64,000 nt of DNA from NCBI GenBank assembly GCA_945829225.1, contig CALZTY010000003.1, positions 1 through 64,000 on the forward strand, written 5' to 3'. Positions 43,281 to 52,341 of the stretch are shown in pieces (position 1 is the first letter of the stretch; the number at the start of each line of letters is the position of its first letter). Under the pieces are notes generated by a model that saw nothing but the letters and a program-made list of their open reading frames with translations, was not told the origin of the DNA and ran no database searches. A program made the position numbers and the translations under genes. This DNA comes from an uncultured Bacteroidales bacterium. Lineage in GTDB: Bacteria > Bacteroidota > Bacteroidia > Bacteroidales > Muribaculaceae.

Positions 43281-45647
43281 TTATAGGGGTAGGGTGGCAG
43301 TGGGGAGGAGGGGTGCTGTGAAGGTGATGGTGGCTTGGGAGCCGTTGAGGCGGATGTAGGCGAGGATGCGGCCGTTGCAAGCGCGACGGGCAGTGGCTCG
43401 CGGGTCGCTCATGTCGGTGTTGCCGGTGCCTTCAAGCCCCAGGAGGGTGCCACCGGTGATGGTGCAAGAGATGAGCGTGTCGGCTTGTGGGATGCGATGC
43501 CCGGTGGTATCAACGACCTCGACCTCGACCATCGCCACGGAGTCGCCCTCGGCGGCATCAACGCGCCGGAGACGCAACTCTGCCGGCTGACCAACAGTGT
43601 ATAATGTGTCGACGGCAACTACATTGCCGGTAGCGTCGAGTGCCTCGACTGATAGGGCGCCGGGTCGGAATGTGGTGGTGGCAACGACCATGCCGGTGCG
43701 CTCATCGCGAGCGATGGGGGTGCCGAGAGCCTCGCCGTTGATGCTCAAGCGAGCCGAGGGACAGTTGGTGTAGCACATTACCGTGACGGTGTCGCCCTCG
43801 GTATAATTCCAGATGTCGGGAGCATCGATTGATGCCTCGGCTACTCCCGGCAAGGTGCCCAAGAAGGCAACAGGTGTGTCTAGCCACAGCGAGGCGCGGA
43901 ATTTGCCTCGGGGCTTGAGATACGAGCCGAAGTCGAGCAAGCCGGTGCCCAAGCCGCGCGAGGGCCACACGCCGCTCTCGCCCAGGTAGTCGGTGCCGGT
44001 CCACAGGAATTGCCCGAAGATGTGTTCATTATCGCGCACGGCGAGCCAGGCGTCGTATGAGTGCCCGTTTTCGCTGCCATAGATGATGCGGTCGGGATAT
44101 GTCTGATGGTCAATCTCATAGCGGTCTTCGGTGTAGTTGTATCCGACGATATCGACAGCCTCGGGGTAGGCGGTCTCGTTGGACATCACCACGCCGGCGA
44201 GTGCGCCGGTGACGGGGCGAGTAGCATCCAAGGCGCGCACGATGGGCGCGAGCCGTTGGGCGATTTCGCCGATGCGCATTGCCGAGGGAGCCTCGGGCTT
44301 ATAGCCGCCAAATGTGGGCTGGTTGAGGGCTCCGTTGCGGTCGAGTACGGGGTGCGAGTAGGGGTCATTAGGGTAGTCGACCTCGTTGCCGATGCTCCAA
44401 AATGCGACGCAGGGGTGGTTGCGGTCGCGTAGCACCATATCGGCGACATCGCGCTCTATCCATTCCTCGAAGAAGTCAAATGAGCCTTCAAACTTGGGGG
44501 TGCCGACATTCCAGCCGGTGACCCATTTGCGCTTGGGATATTCCCACTCGTCGGAGGCTTCGTCCATGACCAGCAAGCCGAGTTGGTCGCATAGGTCGTA
44601 TACCACCGGTGCCTGTGGGTTGTGGCTGAGACGTATGGCGTTGACACCTATAGCCTTGAGTGCAAGCAATTTGCGTCGCCACACTTCGGGCGGCACAACG
44701 GCACCGAGCACGCCGGCATCGTGGTGGAGGCACACGCCTTTTACCTTGATATTGCGCCCGTTGAGGTACATGCCATGGTCGGGGTCGAAGGATAGGGTGC
44801 GGAGTCCTACGCGGCAGCCGGTGCTGTCGACACGGTGGCGTCCTTGCCACAACTCGACGTGCAAGTCGTAGAGATTGGGATTGTCAATATCCCATAAGCG
44901 CGGATTGTTGATTTTCAGTGATATATGCCCGATGGATCCGGCGGCGACCTTTAAGCGCTTACTTGCGACGCGTGCTCCGGAGGCATCGGTGAGGGTTGCT
45001 GTCGCCGTCAGAGAGGCGTTGGTCGATGAGCAGGTGCCGAAGTCGACCTCCACCACTGCCTCGTCGGGGGTGATTGACGAGGCTTGCCAGTAGAGGCTCC
45101 AGGGCACGAAATGGGTATCATCGGCGTGAATGAGCCAGGTGTCGCGATAGATGCCCGAGCCGCTGTACCAGCGAGAGTCGGCTTCGCGTGTGTGGTCCAC
45201 CTTGACGGCTATAACGTTTTCGCCCTCAGTGAGATAGCGAGTGATGTCGAAGAAGAAAGTGACGTAGCCGTTGGGGCGTCCGCCCACGCATGTGCCGTTG
45301 ACAAAGACCTCGCTGCGGTTGTAAACGCCCTCAAAGCATAGGTATGTCACCGCCGCGGGGTCGGTGATGGTGAAGTGCTTGCGATACCAGCCCTTGCCGC
45401 CGGGAAAGAAGCCGGTGCACGAGTTGAGATAGGGCGAGGGAAGCGCCTCGATGCTCCAGTCGTGAGGTAAGTCGAGTCGTCGCCAGCCGCTGTCGTCGTA
45501 GTCTGCAGCGGCAGGAGCGATGCTGTCGCTCTCCAAGGCGAAGAGCCAGCCCGAGTTGAACGACTCGGCAATGCCGGTATTGAGTTGAGCGGAAATGCTT
45601 GCTATGCCCAAGAGCAGGCATAGTGCGGCGAGTATGTTATTCTTCAT
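43281..45647 (-). CDS. Secreted glycoside hydrolase family 2 enzyme (beta-galactosidase-like)
   Basis: A 788-residue enzyme with signal peptide MKNNILAALCLLLGIASISA. It has an N-terminal sugar-binding jelly-roll (about 25-170; LDLPHDWSIE, FEGVYNRSEVFVNG), an Ig-like domain (about 180-280) and a TIM barrel (about 285-590; KGVCLHHDAGVLGA, IGVNAIRLSHNP). The acid/base is E422 in WSIGNEVDYP and the nucleophile E526 in IIYGSENGHS. C-terminal DUF4982-like and Ig domains follow. It probably acts on beta-galactosides or glucuronides in the periplasm. It stands alone, with no SusC/D pair. Confidence 0.93.
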   Translation of the reverse strand: MKNNILAALCLLLGIASISAQLNTGIAESFNSGWLFALESDSIAPAAADYDDSGWRRLDLPHDWSIEALPSPYLNSCTGFFPGGKGWYRKHFTITDPAAVTYLCFEGVYNRSEVFVNGTCVGGRPNGYVTFFFDITRYLTEGENVIAVKVDHTREADSRWYSGSGIYRDTWLIHADDTHFVPWSLYWQASSITPDEAVVEVDFGTCSSTNASLTATATLTDASGARVASKRLKVAAGSIGHISLKINNPRLWDIDNPNLYDLHVELWQGRHRVDSTGCRVGLRTLSFDPDHGMYLNGRNIKVKGVCLHHDAGVLGAVVPPEVWRRKLLALKAIGVNAIRLSHNPQAPVVYDLCDQLGLLVMDEASDEWEYPKRKWVTGWNVGTPKFEGSFDFFEEWIERDVADMVLRDRNHPCVAFWSIGNEVDYPNDPYSHPVLDRNGALNQPTFGGYKPEAPSAMRIGEIAQRLAPIVRALDATRPVTGALAGVVMSNETAYPEAVDIVGYNYTEDRYEIDHQTYPDRIIYGSENGHSYDAWLAVRDNEHIFGQFLWTGTDYLGESGVWPSRGLGTGLLDFGSYLKPRGKFRASLWLDTPVAFLGTLPGVAEASIDAPDIWNYTEGDTVTVMCYTNCPSARLSINGEALGTPIARDERTGMVVATTTFRPGALSVEALDATGNVVAVDTLYTVGQPAELRLRRVDAAEGDSVAMVEVEVVDTTGHRIPQADTLISCTITGGTLLGLEGTGNTDMSDPRATARRACNGRILAYIRLNGSQATITFTAPLLPTATLPL

Positions 45648-45674
45648 CGTCGATAGGTTTTAAGGTTAGTGTTA

Positions 45675-45682
45675 CAAAGGTA
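45675..45682 (-). promoter_or_regulatory. -7 promoter box of the GH2 gene
   Basis: Minus-strand TACCTTTG, 27 nt before the ATG at 45647. Confidence 0.6.
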
Positions 45683-45749
45683 CAAAAAAACTCGAAAAGT
45701 GCCGAAAATATCCATTCTTTCACTTGTAGTGGATAAAATAGGGAAAAGA

Positions 45750-45784
45750 GAAGGGGGTGCTGCCTCGACGGCAGTGCCCCCTTC
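45750..45784 (-). terminator. Terminator of the kinase operon
   Basis: A 15-bp stem with two wobbles (GAAGGGGGTGCTGCC at 45750-45764 and its partner at 45770-45784), 5-nt loop, followed on the minus strand by CTCTTTTCCC. It lies 42 nt past the S41 protease stop. Confidence 0.8.
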
Positions 45785-45826
45785 AAGAGATAAGAAGCAT
45801 TGGGATATATCTTATATTGATTGCTT

Positions 45827-47176
45827 CTATCTGGTTATGTCATGAGAGAAAACATTTTTCAGCCTGAATTTGACGACAAATGAAGGCTCACCGATGGGAG
45901 AGATTTTTGTAGCGCGGCTACGCGCACCCTCGTCGGGGAGCGGTGGGAATGTGACCGGGTCGATGGCGGTGAGAGCGGCACGTAGCAGAGGCTCGGTCAA
46001 CTCGCCGATATGCGAGCGCGAGGTGTCGTAAGTGCCTTCGATGACGATGTCGGGCACCAGCCCGGAGTCGGGGGTAGTCTCGCCCAAGGCGTTGTAGTAT
46101 TGCATAGTGATGGGCTGCAATGCCAAGGGGAAGCGCTTGTCTCTCAAGTTGTAAGAGCCGACGCCCTTACCCACAGTGGTTTCGCCGATCTGCACGACCT
46201 CCATATAAGGGCGCATGCACACGATGGCAGCCTCGCTTGCCGAGGCAGTGTGGGTGGAAGTGAGAACAAACATGCGCGGCAATTGCAGCGGTTTGGCATC
46301 AACGTACTCCAATGGAGTACCGGTGGGATATTCGTAATATGAGTTGCAGAAATCCTCGCCGTAGGCGGCGGTGCGCTCGGCATTAATGATGTCGTTGTAC
46401 TCGCAGTGTTGGTAGATGCCGCCGTAGGCATTGGCTGGGAGTATCCAGTTGCCGAGTTCCCGGCAGGTGCTGACATATCCGCCGGGGTTGTAGCGCAGGT
46501 CGAGGACCAACTCGTCGATGTGGTTGACCGAGAAGTAGCAAAGCACCGAGACGATATCCAATGAGGATTCAAACTGCAAATAGCACACATAGCCGATGCG
46601 CTTGGTGCCGGTGTCGATGATGCTATAATACTGGATAGTCGACGGGGTCTCATCGCCAATCTCGGGTATACCCTGCAGTGGGGTGTCCACATAGGCGAAT
46701 ATGCCGCCGGCATCGGGGGCGACACGTCGCCCGGTGAAGTGATTGCCACGCACCTCGAGGAAGTCGCCGCGGCAGATTCCCGCGTCGGCAACACGCTGCG
46801 AGGTAATGTACAATACTTGGGCGGCTACGTTGCCGATAAGGTCTTCAAATAGTTGAAATTCAAAGCCATAGTCTTGCCCTAATAGTTCCGATGAGCCGGT
46901 GAACGAGTCGTTGCCGGTGAGAAATGAGAATCGGTCGCGCTTCGAGAGCAATGACTTGAAAAACTCATTTGGCGCGAGCGAGTAGTCGCAAGCCAAGGAG
47001 TCGGGCATATCGGTGCGCCACAGATAGTGGTGGTTCATTTGACCGTAAGCCCAGCGGTTGAATTGTGTATCCCTATCTTCGGTCGCAGAGGGCACTGACG
47101 GCTCTGCTGAGTCGTCAGTGCAGCCCATAACTGCGACACAAAGAATCGGAATGAAATATTTGAGAGAGGGTCTCAA
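45827..47176 (-). CDS. S41-family peptidase lipoprotein
   Basis: A 449-residue protein with lipobox VMGC (C19) after MRPSLKYFIPILCVA. An N-terminal helical region (about 35-100) and a PDZ-like segment (about 105-165) precede the tail-specific-protease core. The core contains DLRYNPGGYVS (about 226-236), the catalytic Ser in TASASEAA (S314) and the Lys in TVGKGVGS (K337). It cleaves near protein C-termini in the periplasm. It is the last of five genes headed by a Ser/Thr kinase, 16 nt from the preceding lipoprotein gene, with no promoter of its own visible. Confidence 0.9.
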   Translation of the reverse strand: MRPSLKYFIPILCVAVMGCTDDSAEPSVPSATEDRDTQFNRWAYGQMNHHYLWRTDMPDSLACDYSLAPNEFFKSLLSKRDRFSFLTGNDSFTGSSELLGQDYGFEFQLFEDLIGNVAAQVLYITSQRVADAGICRGDFLEVRGNHFTGRRVAPDAGGIFAYVDTPLQGIPEIGDETPSTIQYYSIIDTGTKRIGYVCYLQFESSLDIVSVLCYFSVNHIDELVLDLRYNPGGYVSTCRELGNWILPANAYGGIYQHCEYNDIINAERTAAYGEDFCNSYYEYPTGTPLEYVDAKPLQLPRMFVLTSTHTASASEAAIVCMRPYMEVVQIGETTVGKGVGSYNLRDKRFPLALQPITMQYYNALGETTPDSGLVPDIVIEGTYDTSRSHIGELTEPLLRAALTAIDPVTFPPLPDEGARSRATKISPIGEPSFVVKFRLKNVFSHDITR

Positions 47177-47192
47177 TTTGTGATTGATTTAG

Positions 47193-48188
47193 TTATTTAG
47201 CGATAGGGAGTTCAGCGATGCGGATAGAGCACTCTTCTGCGTTGACAGCCTCGGCATCGAAAGAGGGCATAGAAGCCTTGCCGGAGATTTTGCCACCACC
47301 ATAGGTGATCTTGTTGTCGTTTTCTTCGTCGCACAAGTCGATATAGTGGAGGAAGCAGTCACCCTTATTTACAGTGTACGAGTATGAATCTGTGGCGAGG
47401 AGTTGCTCGTTGGATGATGAATATGCCTCAAAGCGCACCTTGTAATTGGACATTGGGACAATAAACTGGTAGTAGTACACATTATCTGCTGATCTGTCAT
47501 TGGGATCAAAGTAACTATTCCACCAAGCGAAAGCGTTATTGTTGCTTTGGATAGACACTTGAGGATCACCGTAAGAGTCGAATGATAAGGAGTCGGCGGT
47601 ACGGTTAGCAGCGAGACCGAGAGTGGAGATTACATCATAAGTGTGGATGTTAAGGTAGATGGTTGAGAACATAGCGCCGAAGGGTTCGGGCTCAATCTTC
47701 AGGTCATTGTTGCCGGTTTCATTGATGGTGACTGTTCTTACATCCAAGCCCAAGATACCGGCTTGTAGGCCTAAATATTTAGAGCGAGTAATAGTTGCAG
47801 TGCTGAGACGGTCAAATCCACTGAGTTCCCAGAAATGAATGTTTGAAGTTTTTGAGCAGACAACAGTAATAACCACCGATGTGTAAGAACCTGCCTCAAG
47901 GTAGGTGGACTCTTTCACAATTGTCGTATAATTCTTGACATCATTTTGTTGCTCAAACACCTTATTGCCGTTTTCGTCATAGAGATAGTGATGTACTTCA
48001 AGGACTTCGGTTGAAGACAAAGTTTCTAAGTCACCGGAAACGACTTCGGCGGGAAGCAGCGGGGTGATAACGGTGTTGGGGTTGATGGAGAAGTTGACTG
48101 CCTGTTCGGTGGGTTCGTCATCGCCACCGCAGGCGGTGAAAGAGATAGCACCGGCTAAGCCGAGCAAAAGGAATAGATACTTTTTCAT
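47193..48188 (-). CDS. Lipoprotein of unknown function
   Basis: A 331-residue protein with the lipoprotein signal MKKYLFLLLGLAGAISFTAC (C20) followed by GGDDEPTEQ, an acidic tether typical of surface-exposed Bacteroidetes lipoproteins. The rest is mostly beta (VHHYLYDENGNKVFEQQND, YLEAGSYTSVVITVV, MSNYKVRFEAYSSSNEQLLATDSYSYTVNKGD), consistent with one or two Ig/FimA-like sandwiches. I recognise no named family. It sits between the beta-barrel gene (8 nt) and the S41 protease gene (16 nt) of the kinase operon. Confidence 0.8.
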   Translation of the reverse strand: MKKYLFLLLGLAGAISFTACGGDDEPTEQAVNFSINPNTVITPLLPAEVVSGDLETLSSTEVLEVHHYLYDENGNKVFEQQNDVKNYTTIVKESTYLEAGSYTSVVITVVCSKTSNIHFWELSGFDRLSTATITRSKYLGLQAGILGLDVRTVTINETGNNDLKIEPEPFGAMFSTIYLNIHTYDVISTLGLAANRTADSLSFDSYGDPQVSIQSNNNAFAWWNSYFDPNDRSADNVYYYQFIVPMSNYKVRFEAYSSSNEQLLATDSYSYTVNKGDCFLHYIDLCDEENDNKITYGGGKISGKASMPSFDAEAVNAEECSIRIAELPIAK

Positions 48189-48196
48189 AGAATTAA

Positions 48197-48853
48197 TTAT
48201 TTAACGGCTGTGAAGTAGTAGCCGAGGTTAATAGATACAGTGCTTACAGTTGTAGCGATATTCTTGTGCAAATCGCTGGTGCCGAGGTTGTAGTGCACGC
48301 CGAAGTGGAAACCGCTCGGGCGAACAACGCTCAAGCCGAAGGAGAACTTGACGTCGGTAGCGGAGATATCCTTGATGCGCTTGCCGTTGGGAAGGTCAAG
48401 TTGCTTGGGCGATGAGGAGAATGCGCCGGTGAATGTGGGACCGAGCTCAACAGCGAGGGTGGGGACTACATACCACTGGAGCCATACGGGCACCTCATAG
48501 CAGTTGAGGGTGATGTTGTCGACATCATTGTTAACGCCGTATTGAGCGTAGTGGATGGCTGCTTTGATACCGAAGCGCTCGGTGCCGAAGGGGCGACCGG
48601 CGGGGCGACCGAAGCGCACGTTGGCAGCGAGACCGGCGTGGAAGCCGATGGTGCCGCTTGTGCCAATCTTCAAGCCGTCGGGCTCGCTTACTACAGAATA
48701 GTTACCACCTACTTCGGGACCGATGAGGAGTGCCCAAGGCCGCAGTACCTCGGCATCTTCATCGCTGTTGTTGCTTGAGCCAAAGCCCTGAGCATTGCTC
48801 AGCATTGCTGTACTTGCAATCAATGCGATTGAGAGGAAAAGTTTCTTAAACAT
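48197..48853 (-). CDS. Outer-membrane beta-barrel protein (porin/PorT-like)
   Basis: A 218-residue protein with signal peptide MFKKLFLSIALIASTAMLSNA. Repeating amphipathic strands (LIGPEVGGNYSVV, GTIGFHAGLAANVRFG, RFGIKAAIHYAQYGVN, LQWYVVPTLAVELGPTFTGAF, FGLSVVRPSGFHFGVHYNLG) and a terminal aromatic strand (INLGYYFTAVK) fit an 8-stranded barrel of the PorT/outer-membrane beta-barrel family. It belongs to the kinase operon, 20 nt downstream of the WG-repeat gene. Confidence 0.86.
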   Translation of the reverse strand: MFKKLFLSIALIASTAMLSNAQGFGSSNNSDEDAEVLRPWALLIGPEVGGNYSVVSEPDGLKIGTSGTIGFHAGLAANVRFGRPAGRPFGTERFGIKAAIHYAQYGVNNDVDNITLNCYEVPVWLQWYVVPTLAVELGPTFTGAFSSSPKQLDLPNGKRIKDISATDVKFSFGLSVVRPSGFHFGVHYNLGTSDLHKNIATTVSTVSINLGYYFTAVK

Positions 48854-48873
48854 AACAATTTATTTAGGGGTGA

Positions 48874-50388
48874 TTAAAAATATTTCTGGAATTGTAGTTC
48901 AGCCGAGGCGCGCTCGCCGGTGTTGAGCGAGATGGTCACTGTGGAGGTGAAGCTGTCGGCAACATGCTGACGCAGAGTGATGTCGCGGCTGGAGAATGCG
49001 GGGATGGTAATCGAGACGCGAGTGAAGTTGTCAGTAGTGGCTACGCGGAGGGTGGCTACTACGGTGACCGGCTTGGCAGAGTCGTTGTGGATGGTGGCGG
49101 CGACAGTCTGATAGTCATCGGCATCGGCGCGGACCGATGTGAGGCGCGGGCGGTCAACACGCAGCACGATGGGATATTCGACGGTAAATGTTTGATTGGT
49201 AGTCTTGACCAACACACCGTTGTTATATATGCTCATTGTCATAGAGCACGACGAGGCTTGGTCGGCAAACTCGGCTTTGAATGAGCCGGCAATTGCCGAC
49301 AGCGAGTTGAGCAAGTGAGCGGTAATCTCGCGGCGATTGCCGTCGCCGGCATCTACAAAGACGCGAATGAGGCGATTGTCGACACCCGAGGACAGGCTGA
49401 TATTGTATTTCACCGGCGAAGCGTTGCCCGAGCGGTCAACCACGATGGAGCCGTTGTCGTCGGTGTCGAGGCTGATGTTGATGTCGCCGTTGACGATGCC
49501 GATGATGCCATATAGACCATTGTATGAGACAATAGCAGTGTTGTCGCTGAAGAATGTGGGAGCGGCGTCGAAGGCATATCCGGTGATTGCGGAGCCGTTG
49601 TACAAGATGTTGTACAGCCCGGCGGAGGCTTCGGAACGGAAGACCGTCGAGGTCGACCACGAATGGCTATCCTCGTTGGGAATGGCATTATACTTGTTGC
49701 GGATATTCTTTGCCTCGCTCTCGTTGAGTTTGCAAATGACATTGCCACCGGTGTTGATGAGGGCGAAGTCCTTGTTGTAGGCGATTACGGCTTGACCGTT
49801 GTTGAAGCAACTTGCCGAGGTCATGTCGCCGAAGTGGAAGTTTACGGCGAGGGTGCCGCGCCCGGCATTATTGTCGTAGTTGCGGTTGACATACTTGCGC
49901 AAGCGCCCGTCCTTGACCGATGCCCAGCCCTCCTTGAAGGGTAAGCCGTCGTCAAATTGGCAGCGGATGACCTCATTGCCCTTGACGTCGATATATCCCA
50001 CCTTGCTATTGGCGTTGGCGACGCACAGCAGCCCGTCGGAAACAAAGGGGTGGGCGGTATCGACATAGTATTTGCGCGAAATGGTATAAATGGTGCCGTC
50101 GTCGCTGATAATCTTGTTAATAACTGCAGACTCGTTTGTGCCGGTGCACACCAGCGAGTAGCCATTGATAAATGGGGTGATGAAGTCATAGGTGGGACTG
50201 AGCAACACCTCGCCGGAGGTACTCACGAGCCCGTATTTGCCGTTTTTCTCAACAATGAAACTATTATCACCGTGGCGTTGTATATTACTATATGTGGGGA
50301 GGATTTCCCACGCGATGGTCTTGCTATGGCACACAAAGCCCATAGCAAACGACATAAAGATAAGGAACAGATACTTAGACGCTTTCAT
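48874..50388 (-). CDS. WG-repeat-containing secreted protein
   Basis: A 504-residue protein. The ATG at 50388 gives a signal peptide (MKASKYLFLIFMSFAMGFVCHS). WG-type repeats are seen at about 48-72 (KNGKYGLVSTSGEVLLSPTYD), 125-160 (SKVGYIDVKGNEVI, then EGWASVKDG) and 290-300 (NGLYGIIG), with weaker copies between. The C-terminal 100 residues (about 405-504) form an Ig-like beta domain ending GERASAELQFQKYF. WG repeats form beta-propeller-like or solenoid surfaces for protein or peptidoglycan binding. It lies 34 nt downstream of the kinase gene and is a candidate extracytoplasmic partner of it. Confidence 0.85.
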   Translation of the reverse strand: MKASKYLFLIFMSFAMGFVCHSKTIAWEILPTYSNIQRHGDNSFIVEKNGKYGLVSTSGEVLLSPTYDFITPFINGYSLVCTGTNESAVINKIISDDGTIYTISRKYYVDTAHPFVSDGLLCVANANSKVGYIDVKGNEVIRCQFDDGLPFKEGWASVKDGRLRKYVNRNYDNNAGRGTLAVNFHFGDMTSASCFNNGQAVIAYNKDFALINTGGNVICKLNESEAKNIRNKYNAIPNEDSHSWSTSTVFRSEASAGLYNILYNGSAITGYAFDAAPTFFSDNTAIVSYNGLYGIIGIVNGDINISLDTDDNGSIVVDRSGNASPVKYNISLSSGVDNRLIRVFVDAGDGNRREITAHLLNSLSAIAGSFKAEFADQASSCSMTMSIYNNGVLVKTTNQTFTVEYPIVLRVDRPRLTSVRADADDYQTVAATIHNDSAKPVTVVATLRVATTDNFTRVSITIPAFSSRDITLRQHVADSFTSTVTISLNTGERASAELQFQKYF

Positions 50389-50422
50389 ATGTAGAGAGGG
50401 GGAGAGAGTTCGGGTTTTATGG

Positions 50423-52012
50423 TTAGTTAATATTTGACATACGGCTTGAGGCGGCATTGGCATATACCGAGTTGCCGGCTTGTTGAGCCGCTCGATATGC
50501 ACGGTTTAGGTAATCTTTGGCGCGATTGAGATCGCGAGTGACACCGCGGCGATTGGATTTATAGTCGCAACCTAATTCGAAGAGAGCGCGATAGTTATTC
50601 GGTTGTATTTGGACTACACGCATCAACAATTGGTGGGCGCGCGAGTTGTTGACGGGTATGGTGATATTGCGGCGAATAGTCGAGATGGTGTCGCATAGGG
50701 GCGCCAGGGCGACATTGTCGTTGCTACTGAAAGATAGGCGCGAGAGCATGAACATAGCATCGGGGTTGCCATTGTTGGCGAGAGTTGTTAACTCATCGAG
50801 ACCGCTTTGTGCCGTGGATTTACTCATAAGTTTGTTCATGGCATTGCGGTAGTTGTATGTGTTGATGAGCTCGGGGTCGGCATCGTCATATTCATCTGAC
50901 GTTATTTCGATTTCATCTTCCACGTCAACATCAATGATTGTGTGAGAGCCACGGTTGTCGGTGAGTTTGAGGATTGCAAATGTGGCGATACCCACAACGA
51001 TGCAACCAACCAAAGCCATGATGACGGTTTTTGTCGAGTTGCCGCTACTCTTGACGTGGCGCTTGCCGTTGCTTGCCGCCATAGTGAGTTGAGCGAGGGC
51101 ATCGAGCATCTCTTGGGCGCTCTGATAGCGCTTCTTGAACTCCTTGAATGTAGCCTTGGCGATAATCTTGCGGATACCGCGATTGGATATTTCGGAGATT
51201 GGCATAGGCTCATCGACTTGCTTCTGCAGGATTTCGTAGAGCTCGCCTTCGAAGGGGAGATGCCCGGTGCAGAGTTGGAAGAGGAGGATACCGACGGCAT
51301 AGATATCGGTGGGCGGTCGTTGGTCATCGAGCAATCCGCGCACCAACTCCGGGGCGGCATATCGAGGCTTGCCGACGAAGCCACCGGGCATGGTGAGTTG
51401 GTTGCCATCGTCGTTGTTGCCGGCAAATTTGCGAGCAATGCCCAGGTCAATAAGTTTAATGATGCCGTTTTCGCTGATGATGATGTTGGAGGGGTCGATG
51501 TCGCGATGGATATATCCACATTGATGCAGGACCTTGAGCGCCTCGAGGACACCACCAACGATAGTCATGGCGAAGTCTTCGCGGTTGGACTGATATAGGT
51601 CGTAAAGTTCCTGAGCGAGGGGAACAATATTGCCCGAGTCATCGACGAGGTCGCCGCGGAGGAGGCTCTTGAGCGAGACGCCCGAGACGTATTCGCTGAT
51701 GACGTAGTATCTGGCGATTGAGTGTCCCGAGGGGGTGCGAGTGGGTTGCTCGATGAAGTCGAGCATCTCGATGACGTTCTCGTTATGGATCACCATTGCC
51801 GCTTCACGGCGCGAGCGGGCGATGATAGAGGTAGGGACATCGTCATGGAGGATTTTGATGGCTACCTTGCGACAGGCGCCATTGCTCTCGTTGTAGCAAT
51901 AGCCTCGATACACGATGCCGGTGCCACCAAGCCCTATAGGAGCATCGGTGTCATCGTACTCATAGTAAACGCCACGTCGGGCAGAAGACCCTTGTAACCT
52001 AATCTTTGCCAT
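50423..52012 (-). CDS. Transmembrane Hanks-type Ser/Thr protein kinase
   Basis: A 529-residue kinase. Cytosolic catalytic domain about 22-305: G-loop GLGGTGIVY (27-35), VAIK Lys (K53), alpha-C Glu (E70), catalytic loop HRDIDPSN (169-176), DLG in place of DFG (189-191) and APE (220-222). One transmembrane helix follows at about 329-350, then an acidic linker (361-380) and an extracytoplasmic region with Sel1/TPR-like helices (NGNPDAMFMLSRLSF, RALFELGCDYKSN). Bacteroidetes kinases of this type sense envelope state. It heads a five-gene operon with a WG protein, barrel, lipoprotein and protease. No promoter faces it; an apparently invertible segment lies 37 bp upstream of its start. Confidence 0.93.
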   Translation of the reverse strand: MAKIRLQGSSARRGVYYEYDDTDAPIGLGGTGIVYRGYCYNESNGACRKVAIKILHDDVPTSIIARSRREAAMVIHNENVIEMLDFIEQPTRTPSGHSIARYYVISEYVSGVSLKSLLRGDLVDDSGNIVPLAQELYDLYQSNREDFAMTIVGGVLEALKVLHQCGYIHRDIDPSNIIISENGIIKLIDLGIARKFAGNNDDGNQLTMPGGFVGKPRYAAPELVRGLLDDQRPPTDIYAVGILLFQLCTGHLPFEGELYEILQKQVDEPMPISEISNRGIRKIIAKATFKEFKKRYQSAQEMLDALAQLTMAASNGKRHVKSSGNSTKTVIMALVGCIVVGIATFAILKLTDNRGSHTIIDVDVEDEIEITSDEYDDADPELINTYNYRNAMNKLMSKSTAQSGLDELTTLANNGNPDAMFMLSRLSFSSNDNVALAPLCDTISTIRRNITIPVNNSRAHQLLMRVVQIQPNNYRALFELGCDYKSNRRGVTRDLNRAKDYLNRAYRAAQQAGNSVYANAASSRMSNIN

Positions 52013-52048
52013 TGTTTTAACTGATAAAAGAGCATGTCCCCATCACGG

Positions 52049-52069
52049 TCTCTTATTAAGAGATTGTGA
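52049..52069. repeat. Left inverted repeat of putative invertible promoter
   Basis: A 21-bp sequence that is the exact reverse complement of 52342-52362. Its first 15 bases, TCTCTTATTAAGAGA, are themselves a palindrome with a one-base centre. It ends 37 bp from the kinase start codon (complement of 52010-52012). Confidence 0.9.
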
Positions 52070-52323
52070 CTGTAGCCTAACATTCTGATTTTGTATTTAT
52101 TAGCCTATGGCAAAAATGGACAATTGCTAAACAAGTGGCACTCGATTAGATTACAATGAAGATTAATAACAAATTTTATAGTGATTAAAGGATGTGAAAA
52201 TTCTGAATGTGTAACTGTGCTTATTACGTTGATTATCAATATTATAAGCCTATCACTGATGACATTTTGACTTTAAAATTTAAATTTTAAGCGCAAAAAT
52301 ATTTGTATAATTAATATTTTTTG

Positions 52324-52331
52324 TACCTTTG
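52324..52331 (+). promoter_or_regulatory. Promoter inside the putative invertible segment (faces right)
   Basis: TTTG at 52302-52305, 18 nt spacing, TACCTTTG at 52324-52331. Transcription would start near 52336, read through the right inverted repeat and meet a terminator-like hairpin at 52385-52420. Confidence 0.75.
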
Positions 52332-52341
52332 TGGCACCGAA

